A stretch of 5,223 nt of DNA from Verrucomicrobiales bacterium (GTDB lineage: Bacteria > Verrucomicrobiota > Verrucomicrobiia > Limisphaerales > SXQI01). The stretch covers positions 1 to 5,223 of the forward strand of contig JAQGOX010000655.1 in NCBI GenBank assembly GCA_028293365.1, written 5' to 3'. The notes under the pieces are model-generated. The model was given only the letters and a program-made list of their open reading frames with translations, was not told the DNA's origin and ran no database searches. The position numbers were made by a program, and so were the translations under genes. Shown here piece after piece: positions 1 to 5,223 of this stretch (its first letter is position 1; each line of letters opens with the position of its first letter).

Positions 1-220
1 TTTCAACAGTGGCGCGCTGGATCAAGGTTCCAAGTTCCGCAAGATCCGAGAAATCGACAACCTTTCCACTTTCAGAGCGACGCATTAGCAACCCGATTGC
101 CAGGGACGCGGCCGCTAGGTGCTGGCAGAGACTCTCGTGCAGTTCGTCTCCCATCAGGAGCCGTTCCCGCTCGGCAACCTCCAAAAGGCGGACCCTGGTT
201 GATTCAGCAGGTTGTCCCAT
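1..220 (-). CDS. HisKA_3-type sensor histidine kinase, N-terminal part
   Basis: Partial gene: 73 codons from an ATG at 220-218, running off the left edge. Residues 14-35 form the HisKA_3 dimerisation/phospho-acceptor helix of NarX/DesK-type kinases: an E-R-E-R lead-in, then E-L-H28-E-S-L-C-Q33-H-L. H28 is the predicted phospho-histidine. The family H-D-x-x-x-Q motif appears as H-E-x-x-x-Q, keeping an acidic residue after His and the Gln linked to phosphatase activity. A second amphipathic helix begins near residue 56. An HATPase_c domain is expected beyond the edge but is not seen. The ATG lies within the end of the receiver gene (17-bp overlap, +1 frame relative to it), and no good Shine-Dalgarno precedes it. 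The frame stays open further upstream inside the receiver gene (for example TTG at 256-254), but that stretch shows no domain. With this start there is no N-terminal sensor domain. Confidence 0.8.
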   Translation of the reverse strand, partial: MGQPAESTRVRLLEVAERERLLMGDELHESLCQHLAAASLAIGLLMRRSESGKVVDFSDLAELGTLIQRATVE

Positions 221-629
221 CGCTCGAAGATCCAGATTGGGGTTGAGCCAATTCAAGTGCTGCCTCAGCGAGAATTTTATCCAGTTCCGCAGTCTTGAAG
301 GGTTTTACCAAATGGTAACGGTAACCGGCAGAACGACTGCGCGCATTATCCGCACTCATTCCGAAACCGCTCATGGCAATGGCAAAAATAGGACGGCTTA
401 ACGAAACCTTATCAAGAAGGTCCCATCCGTTGCCATCGGGCAAACCGATATCACTGATCAAAACATCGCATGCGGCCCCCGGCAAGGTGGCCACGGCTTC
501 CGTGAAGTTAGCAGCAGTAATCACGGTGTGGTCCAATTCCTCGAGATAGAGTTTCAACCAACGCAAGGTATCCGAATGATTCTCGACCACGAAGATCTTC
601 AGGAGCGGGACGGCAGGAGAAGTGTTCAT
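204..629 (-). CDS. Single-domain response regulator (receiver only)
   Basis: A CheY-like receiver of 141 residues with no output domain. Phospho-acceptor D60 lies in LISDIGLPDGNGW, the switch Ser is S87 in AMSGFG, and the conserved Lys is K109 in LVKPF. The acidic pocket after beta-1 reads V-V-E16-N17-H-S-D-T, so the position matching CheY D13 (a direct Mg2+ ligand) is Asn; E16 matches D12. The last 13 or so residues are a polar Ser/Gly-rich tail. The ATG overlaps the TGA of the large kinase (ATGA), and no Shine-Dalgarno is seen, so translation is probably coupled to that gene. The upstream kinase lacks its own receiver, which makes this its likely cognate phosphoacceptor. With no DNA-binding or enzymatic domain it must act by protein interaction or as a phosphate shuttle. 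It could also be a target or regulator of the second kinase encoded immediately downstream. Confidence 0.95.
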   Translation of the reverse strand: MNTSPAVPLLKIFVVENHSDTLRWLKLYLEELDHTVITAANFTEAVATLPGAACDVLISDIGLPDGNGWDLLDKVSLSRPIFAIAMSGFGMSADNARSRSAGYRYHLVKPFKTAELDKILAEAALELAQPQSGSSSDGTTC

Positions 630-3600
630 TGCGTTGCAGTTTGTGCCCGGGCTTGCAGGGGTAGTTTTACGGTAACAGTGGTACCTTGATCGCGGCCGCC
701 ACTGGTGGCGGCAATAGTTCCACCGAGCGCTTCCACGGTTGCTTTTGATATGGCAAGGCCGAGGCCGAGGCCGCCAAATTGCCGGGAAATCGCCAGGTCC
801 TCCTGCCGAAAAGCTTCGAACAGAGTCGGCAAGGCTGATGGATCAATGCCCATACCGTTATCAGAAATCTGGACCACGAGCCATTCCGGTTCGGTATGCG
901 AGGTGATTTCAATACTTCCACCCTCCGGTGTGAACTTGGACGCATTCTTTAGCAAATTCCAAAACACCTGCTGAAGCCTTAGCGAATCGCCGAGCAAAAG
1001 CGATGGTTTCGCGTCAAGGTTGAGTGTGAGATTTTGATTTTTGATCAGAAAATCGGGCTGGGAAATTTCCACAGCGCATTTGATAGCCTGGTGTAAATCG
1101 AGCGCCTCGCGTGAGATTTCCAATTTACCGCGTGAGATGCGCGTGAGATCCAGCAGGTCATCTATAAAATGCGCCTCAATCTCAACGTTGCGAAGAATCA
1201 TTTCCAAAGCGTCGATTGCGAGGGGCGGCAAATCTTTGCGGCGCAGCAACGTCTCGGTCGCCATCAGAACAGGCGTAAGCGGAGTGCGCAGCTCATGCGA
1301 AAGCATCGCCAAAAATGTGTCTTTGATTCGGATCGCGGCTTCCGCTTCGAGGCGCGCGGCCTGCTCCGAAGCCAATAGCGAGGATCGTTCATCCTCCATA
1401 ATTTTTCGCTGAGTCAAATCGCGGGTGATTTTCGCAAATCCAATCAGAGACCGGTCGCGGCTGCTGCGGAGCGGCATCATGATTTCGTTGGCCCAAAAGG
1501 CTTCCCCGGTTTTACGCAAACGCCAGCTTTCGACCTCGGAACGACCCATGGCAATCGCGGCAGCCATGTCACGAGCGGGAAGCCCCCCGGCATTTGCTTC
1601 CAAAGGGTAAAAAATCGAAAAATGCTTTCCGATGGCTTCAACTTCGGTATATCCTTTGATCCTCTCCGCACCCTGATTCCAGCTCGTAACGCGACCTTCC
1701 GCATCAAGCATGAAGATGGCGTAATCCTGCACCGATTCGATTAGAACACGGAACCGCTCTTCAGCATCGCGCCGGTAGTCCTCGGCGAGCCTTACTTCGG
1801 TTAGATCGCGCAGGATTTTTGCAAACCCGGTCACCGCTCCACCGGATTTGAGGAGAGTAAGAACACCGCTACCCCAAAAACGGGACCCATCACGGCGCAA
1901 ATGCCACCGTTCGTCTTCAGCGCGCCCCGAGCGGAGCGCGGTGGCCATTTCGCGTGCGGGCTGGCCGGCCTGCCGATCTTCAGGGGTAAAAATCAGTTCG
2001 GTGGACTGACCAATCACTTCGGAAGAGGAGCTGCCAAAAATGGACTCGGCCGCGGGATTCCATGTCTTAATGATGCCTATCTCATCCGTGGTAACGATTG
2101 CGAAATCGCGCGTGCTGTTCACGATCAAGCGAAAGCGTTCCTCGCTTTCGCGCAGGGCCGCCTCCGCCTGTTTTCGTTCGCTGATGTCGACAAATGTGAG
2201 GACAACACCGGCGATGCGCTCCTCCGGTGTGCGATACGGACGCAGCCGCGCCAGGAAGCAACGACCGCCGCCATCGTGGACTTCACGTTCAATGGGGATG
2301 AGCTCGCGGAGAACCCGCTCCGCGTCCACAGGCAACTCAGTATATGCAAGCGGGTGCTGGAGATCGCTCAAGGGGCGTCCGAGATCACTTTGGATCAGGT
2401 GGAAAATGGGAGCCGCTGGAGGCGTAAAAAGCATGATTTTGAGCTCACGATCCAGGAAAACCGTGGCTATGGAGGTCGATGCCATCAAGTTGTGCAAGTC
2501 GCTGTTGGCATGTCCCAGTTCCTCGACCTTGGTTTTCAGTTCCACATTGACGGTGGTGAGCTCTTCGTTGATCGACTGCAATTCCTCGCGGCTCGTCTCT
2601 AATTCCTCCGTGGCGGAACGCAGCTCCTCGTTCATCGCCTGCAGCTCTTCGTTGCTGGCTTTCAATTCCTCCGTGGAGGCTTCATACTGCTCAACCGTGT
2701 CGCCAAGCCGATGCTTGGTCAGTTCGAGCTCCTTCTCAAGCTCCCGTATGGCAGGTTCATGCTCCACCGGAGCGAGATTGATTTGTTCGGAACTGACACG
2801 CTCCCGGGCGTCGAAGATTACGAGCATGCAGCCAGGAACCAACTCCTGAGCGGGCAAAACTCGGATATCGACAAGTCTTTGATCTCCATCCAGATCGGCA
2901 GGGATTGCCAGGGACTGGGCAGGTTGACCGGTGGCCGCGGCACGAAAAAGCGTGGCGCGCAATTCGACCCGCAAACCCGGATGAATCAGGTGCAAAAGGT
3001 TCATGGTTGGCTCGCCACCGCCGAAACGAAGAAAACGTCCTGCGTTTTCAGATAAATGGAGGATATCGCGCTCAGCATTTACGATCACAGACGGGGGCGC
3101 AAAGCGCTCGATCAATTTGAAATGTGCCTCTTTCCACGAGATACGCCCAAATTCCTCCCGCTGCCCATCGCCCCCCAGGCCCAGGGCCGGGACCACATTC
3201 CGCATGAAGGCGGGTCCCGGCAGGATTGGGGGCTCCGAGGAACGCGGCAGTTCCGAGAGCGCCAGCGCAAGACTCAGTGTGTTGGACTCCGCCGGCACCG
3301 GAAGACTGGCGCGGGCAATCAGATGATGCCTATAAAGACGATGCTTTTTATCGATCACCGAAAAAAGAGCGCTGCCATCCTCTACTGATTCGGAGGATCC
3401 AAGAAAGAGGCGACCGTCCGGTTTCAACGCGAAGTTAAAAATATCGAAAGCTCTCTGCTGGGCTTCACGATTGAGATAAATCAGGAGATTTCGGCAGGAG
3501 ATGAGATCGAGACGGGAGAACGGGGCGTCTTTGAGCAAATCGTGCGCGGCGAAGAGTAAAACCTCCCGCACCTCGCGACGAACGCGATAACCGCGATGTT

Positions 3601-4885
3601 CGCGGGTAAAGAAGCGGCGCAATCGTTCGGTGGAAACATCAGCCGCAATTGTTTCAGGATAAGTACCGGATCGCGCAGCCTGAATCGCCTCCTGATCGAG
3701 GTCGGAGCCGAAGACCTGAATAGCAGGATATTCATCCAAGGTCGCCGCATGTTCGAGGAACAGGATGGCAATGGAGTAGGCTTCCTCCCCGGTCGCGCAG
3801 GCCGGAACCCAGACACGCAGAGTGTCGGTATGCCGTTTGCCTTTGAAAAGCGCGGGGATTTGTGTCTCCAGCGCCTCGAAAGAATCGCGATCACGGAAGA
3901 AGTTCGTGACTGAGATCAGCAAATCTTTAAGCAGTGCTCCGGCTTCCCCAGGATTTGTCCGAAGAAAAGACAGGTAGGAGGGCAGATCGTCCAGGCTATT
4001 CACCTGCATGCGGCGGGAGATGCGGCGCAGAATAGTGGCGCGTTTATAGTAAGAAAAATCGCGACCGGTGCGGGTCTTTAAAAACACGAGCACGTCGCGA
4101 AGTGCCGTCTCATCATTGGTGGTCGCACGCGGAATAGCTACCGCGGGTTGTGGTCCTTCCTCCGGCGGGAGTTTTAGCAGCGCCTCGCGGCGTTGGTAGT
4201 CCAAAAGCCGCGCGGGCATTTCGGAGACCCGGAGCACCCAATCGACCATGCCGGTGGCAATGGCTGAGCGAGGCATGCTGGAATGTTCCGCTTCATCGGG
4301 ATCCTGAGCGATCGTAAGGCCCCCGCGCTCTTTAATTCGTTTGATTCCGATGGCGCCATCGCCGTCCGCACCTGACAGAATAATCGCCGCTGAGTGCGCA
4401 CCATGGCTGTCGGCAAGCGAGCGGAAGAAAAGGTCGATTGCAACGCGTTTTCCATGGTCGCGCTCGAGGTCGGTCAATCGGAGATGGCCGTCGTCCGCAG
4501 TCAGGTGCTTCCCCGGGGGAATTACGTAGACGCAATTAGCCTCGACCTTCACGTTATCCGCCGCCTGCACCACGCGCATCGAGGTCAAACGTCCGAGCAA
4601 CTCTGCGAGAGTGCTTTCATGCGCTGGGGAAAGATGGAGAATGACTACGAAAGTCATTCCTGTGTCTGACGGCATGCCGGCAAAAAACGCACGCAACGCC
4701 GCGATTCCACCGGCCGATCCTCCCAAACCCACCATGGGAATCGTCCGATAGCCCATAGTTGGAACACCATTGTCGATAAGGTCACCGAGTTCCTGCTCGA
4801 TTTTATCGGGAGCGATTCCTGGCAGCCCGGATTTCACCGAGACGCCGCCGGAAGAATCATGAGACGTGTCTTCGGAAGTGGACAT
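626..4885 (-). CDS. CheB-CheR fusion PAS sensor histidine kinase
   Basis: Soluble multidomain kinase of 1419 residues with no signal peptide or membrane segment. After a Ser/Gly-rich tail (1-47) comes CheB methylesterase (about 48-232) without a receiver domain: nucleophile S57 in GGSAGG, H84 in ILHLSP, D176 in SGADGDG. CheR methyltransferase follows (about 258-520): NFFRD 328-332, SAM loop ACATGEEAYS 362-371, D395 in FGSDLD, SCRNLLIY 463-470. Then a first PAS (about 585-692, FAPPSVIVN), a heptad coiled coil (about 706-797, repeated NEEL) and PAS domains at about 795-903, 913-1030 and 1043-1158. HisKA has phospho-acceptor H1197 in SHELRTP. HATPase_c has N-box N1310/N1314, G1-box DNGMG 1342-1346, F-box LFEAF and G2-box GGLGLGLA 1371-1378. 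All catalytic residues I checked are present, so methylesterase, methyltransferase and kinase are predicted active; their substrates are unknown. It starts at the first ATG; an in-frame TAG lies three codons upstream. No Shine-Dalgarno is visible. The stop overlaps the next gene as ATGA. Confidence 0.96.
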   Translation of the reverse strand: MSTSEDTSHDSSGGVSVKSGLPGIAPDKIEQELGDLIDNGVPTMGYRTIPMVGLGGSAGGIAALRAFFAGMPSDTGMTFVVILHLSPAHESTLAELLGRLTSMRVVQAADNVKVEANCVYVIPPGKHLTADDGHLRLTDLERDHGKRVAIDLFFRSLADSHGAHSAAIILSGADGDGAIGIKRIKERGGLTIAQDPDEAEHSSMPRSAIATGMVDWVLRVSEMPARLLDYQRREALLKLPPEEGPQPAVAIPRATTNDETALRDVLVFLKTRTGRDFSYYKRATILRRISRRMQVNSLDDLPSYLSFLRTNPGEAGALLKDLLISVTNFFRDRDSFEALETQIPALFKGKRHTDTLRVWVPACATGEEAYSIAILFLEHAATLDEYPAIQVFGSDLDQEAIQAARSGTYPETIAADVSTERLRRFFTREHRGYRVRREVREVLLFAAHDLLKDAPFSRLDLISCRNLLIYLNREAQQRAFDIFNFALKPDGRLFLGSSESVEDGSALFSVIDKKHRLYRHHLIARASLPVPAESNTLSLALALSELPRSSEPPILPGPAFMRNVVPALGLGGDGQREEFGRISWKEAHFKLIERFAPPSVIVNAERDILHLSENAGRFLRFGGGEPTMNLLHLIHPGLRVELRATLFRAAATGQPAQSLAIPADLDGDQRLVDIRVLPAQELVPGCMLVIFDARERVSSEQINLAPVEHEPAIRELEKELELTKHRLGDTVEQYEASTEELKASNEELQAMNEELRSATEELETSREELQSINEELTTVNVELKTKVEELGHANSDLHNLMASTSIATVFLDRELKIMLFTPPAAPIFHLIQSDLGRPLSDLQHPLAYTELPVDAERVLRELIPIEREVHDGGGRCFLARLRPYRTPEERIAGVVLTFVDISERKQAEAALRESEERFRLIVNSTRDFAIVTTDEIGIIKTWNPAAESIFGSSSSEVIGQSTELIFTPEDRQAGQPAREMATALRSGRAEDERWHLRRDGSRFWGSGVLTLLKSGGAVTGFAKILRDLTEVRLAEDYRRDAEERFRVLIESVQDYAIFMLDAEGRVTSWNQGAERIKGYTEVEAIGKHFSIFYPLEANAGGLPARDMAAAIAMGRSEVESWRLRKTGEAFWANEIMMPLRSSRDRSLIGFAKITRDLTQRKIMEDERSSLLASEQAARLEAEAAIRIKDTFLAMLSHELRTPLTPVLMATETLLRRKDLPPLAIDALEMILRNVEIEAHFIDDLLDLTRISRGKLEISREALDLHQAIKCAVEISQPDFLIKNQNLTLNLDAKPSLLLGDSLRLQQVFWNLLKNASKFTPEGGSIEITSHTEPEWLVVQISDNGMGIDPSALPTLFEAFRQEDLAISRQFGGLGLGLAISKATVEALGGTIAATSGGRDQGTTVTVKLPLQARAQTATQ

Positions 4886-4893
4886 AAGCAGCT

Positions 4894-4922
4894 AAGGTAA
4901 CAGCTTCAGGGTTGGACGTCGA
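4894..4922 (-). promoter_or_regulatory. Weak sigma-70-like promoter candidate for the operon
   Basis: On the minus strand, TCGACG (4922-4917; 4 of 6 to TTGACA) is followed after exactly 17 bases by TACCTT (4899-4894; 3 of 6 to TATAAT). Transcription would start only a few bases before the kinase ATG at 4885, giving an almost leaderless mRNA. That fits the absence of a Shine-Dalgarno there. The matches are weak and could be chance, and the true promoter may lie further upstream. Confidence 0.2.
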
Positions 4923-4951
4923 GAATGGTTCGGGAGATGTCGCAAACCTGG

Positions 4952-5022
4952 ACAGGGTGCGGCGCGCGCGAAAAGCGGCAGGGGGCTGCCGCAGTGCAAA
5001 ACGCTGGCGCGACTCAGCGGCT
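4952..5022. repeat. Probable dispersed intergenic repeat with hairpin
   Basis: A GC-rich stretch centred on a perfect inverted repeat: GCGGCAG (4975-4981), four-base loop GGGG, CTGCCGC (4986-4992). It is followed by a segment reading CAGTGCAAAACGCTGGCGCG (4993-5012). The pattern of a GGCAG-rich hairpin followed by 'CAAAACGCTGGCGCGA' resembles, from memory, a short element scattered between genes in Verrucomicrobiota genomes. The hairpin is seen directly; the repeat status is inference, because only one copy lies in this window. The boundaries given are approximate. Confidence 0.45.
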
Positions 5023-5055
5023 TCTTTCGGCTTTTGATCATATTTATTCGGTGCA

Positions 5056-5075
5056 GGTTCGTCCCGTGCCGAACC
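5056..5075. repeat. Short inverted repeat (6-bp stem)
   Basis: GGTTCG (5056-5061) pairs with CGAACC (5070-5075) around an 8-base loop. It sits five bases before a stronger hairpin with a T-run (5080-5110), so the two may form one compound structure. The stem is short and could be chance. Confidence 0.3.
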
Positions 5076-5079
5076 CGCC

Positions 5080-5110
5080 AACTCGGGGACCAACAGCATC
5101 CCGAGTTTTT
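5080..5110 (+). terminator. Terminator-like hairpin, rightward
   Basis: An 8-bp perfect stem, AACTCGGG (5080-5087) with CCCGAGTT (5100-5107), and a 12-base loop. The descending arm runs into TTTTT (5106-5110). The T-run follows the stem only when read left to right, so it would end plus-strand transcription. No plus-strand gene is seen to its left in this window, and it precedes the plus-strand coding remnant. It may be a relic, part of a mobile or repeat element, or a chance palindrome. Confidence 0.35.
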
Positions 5111-5125
5111 CGCTCGCGCTTCAGG

Positions 5126-5223
5126 AGTCTTGCGACCAATCTGGTAAACGCAAACGGAGACTTCACCATTACCGCGACAAACGTGATCAAGGCCAACCGT
5201 CAACAGGAACAGTTTTTTATCCT
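5126..5223 (+). pseudogene. Possible C-terminal remnant of a secreted repeat protein
   Basis: This plus-strand frame reads S-L-A-T-N-L-V-N-A-N-G-D-F-T-I-T-A-T-N and then, after seven residues, Q-Q-E-Q-F-F-I, running off the right edge. The pattern 'ATN..(D/N)A.G.F..T.TN......Q(Q)FF' resembles the C-terminal tail of large extracellular beta-rich proteins (LamG, FN3 or immunoglobulin-like repeats) common in Verrucomicrobiota, in which the stop follows shortly after this motif. That recognition is from memory. Upstream the frame stays open to 4901 but passes through Arg/Pro-rich sequence and the hairpin repeat, with no protein-like domain. It therefore looks like a 3' fragment whose 5' part was lost or replaced. 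It could also be a chance frame. Confidence 0.35.

Larger units (their letters stand above)
4886..5223. other. Upstream intergenic region of the kinase operon
   Basis: About 340 bp with no convincing complete gene. It holds a weak promoter candidate next to the kinase start, a GC-rich hairpin in a probable dispersed repeat, two adjacent hairpins further right, and a plus-strand coding remnant at the edge. A plus-strand frame is open from an ATG at 4925 (another at 4937) to the right edge, but its first part runs through the repeat and has low-complexity, non-protein-like composition. Two open minus-strand frames (starting near 5099 and 5203) give Arg/Pro/Ala-rich peptides without recognisable motifs, and I do not call them genes. 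Confidence 0.6.

Noticed and set aside
204..221. Programmed frameshift fusing the receiver to the HisKA_3 kinase
   Set aside because: The overlap needs a +1 shift, but no slippery codon pair of the prfB type or stimulatory site is visible. An ATG in the kinase frame gives a simpler explanation.
9..401. Plus-strand open frame of 130 codons at the left end
   Set aside because: It is antisense to the receiver and the HisKA_3 kinase. Its translation is Ser/Arg-rich with no motif, while the minus strand shows a conserved phospho-acceptor helix.
2516..2671. Repetitive DNA inside the kinase gene as a possible repeat element
   Set aside because: The periodicity comes from heptads (repeated N-E-E-L) of the coiled-coil linker typical of CheB/CheR-PAS kinases; it is protein-level, not a DNA repeat.
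1901..2849. Two long plus-strand open frames (233 and 269 codons) opposite the kinase gene
   Set aside because: They lie antisense to the coiled-coil and PAS coding region, whose frame has clear motifs. The plus-strand translations are Ser/Arg-rich without domains, as expected of shadow frames.
4857..5203. Two minus-strand open frames of 80 and 103 codons upstream of and overlapping the kinase start
   Set aside because: They have Arg/Pro/Ala-rich translations and no domain, and run across the hairpin repeat; the first overlaps the kinase start in another frame. No ribosome site supports either.
1..5223. CRISPR array, tRNA, rRNA, transposase or phage genes
   Set aside because: I saw no regularly spaced direct repeats, no tRNA-like fold or rRNA stretches, and no transposase or integrase motifs on either strand.

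Overview
The window holds one signal-transduction locus, transcribed entirely from the minus strand (right to left), plus about 340 bp of upstream intergenic DNA at the right end. The DNA is moderately GC-rich by eye and clearly bacterial. The lineage can only be inferred. The CheB/CheR-PAS kinase, the stand-alone receiver with a V-V-E-N-H-x-D-T start and the intergenic hairpin element all remind me of soil Verrucomicrobiota (Pedosphaera/Limisphaerales or Chthoniobacter-like). No marker gene is present to prove this.

Layout, in the direction of transcription. At 4885-626 lies a 1419-residue soluble multidomain sensor kinase: CheB methylesterase, CheR methyltransferase, a PAS domain, a long coiled coil, three further PAS domains, then HisKA and HATPase_c. 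Its stop overlaps by four bases (ATGA) the start of a 141-residue single-domain response regulator (629-204). The end of that gene overlaps by 17 bp the start of a second, different kinase, of the HisKA_3 (NarL/DesK-partner) type. Only its first 73 codons (220-1) are in the window. The three genes are almost certainly one operon with translational coupling.

How they probably work together: the large kinase has no receiver domain of its own, so the downstream receiver is its natural phosphoacceptor. The receiver has no output domain, so it must act by protein contact or as a phosphate shuttle. The second kinase starts only 27 residues before its phospho-histidine and therefore has no N-terminal sensor domain. 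It could take its input from the receiver or act in a branched relay. No chemoreceptor, CheA, CheW or DNA-binding output is visible here, so the methylation substrate and the final output are unknown.

The right-end intergenic region (4886-5223) holds a GC-rich perfect hairpin within what looks like a dispersed repeat, two more hairpins (one terminator-like, pointing right), a weak promoter candidate for the operon, and at the very edge a short plus-strand reading frame resembling the C-terminal tail of a large secreted repeat protein. Nothing here is a clearly new system. The architecture is a known but little characterised class, and the most distinctive point is two kinases of different families flanking a single receiver.
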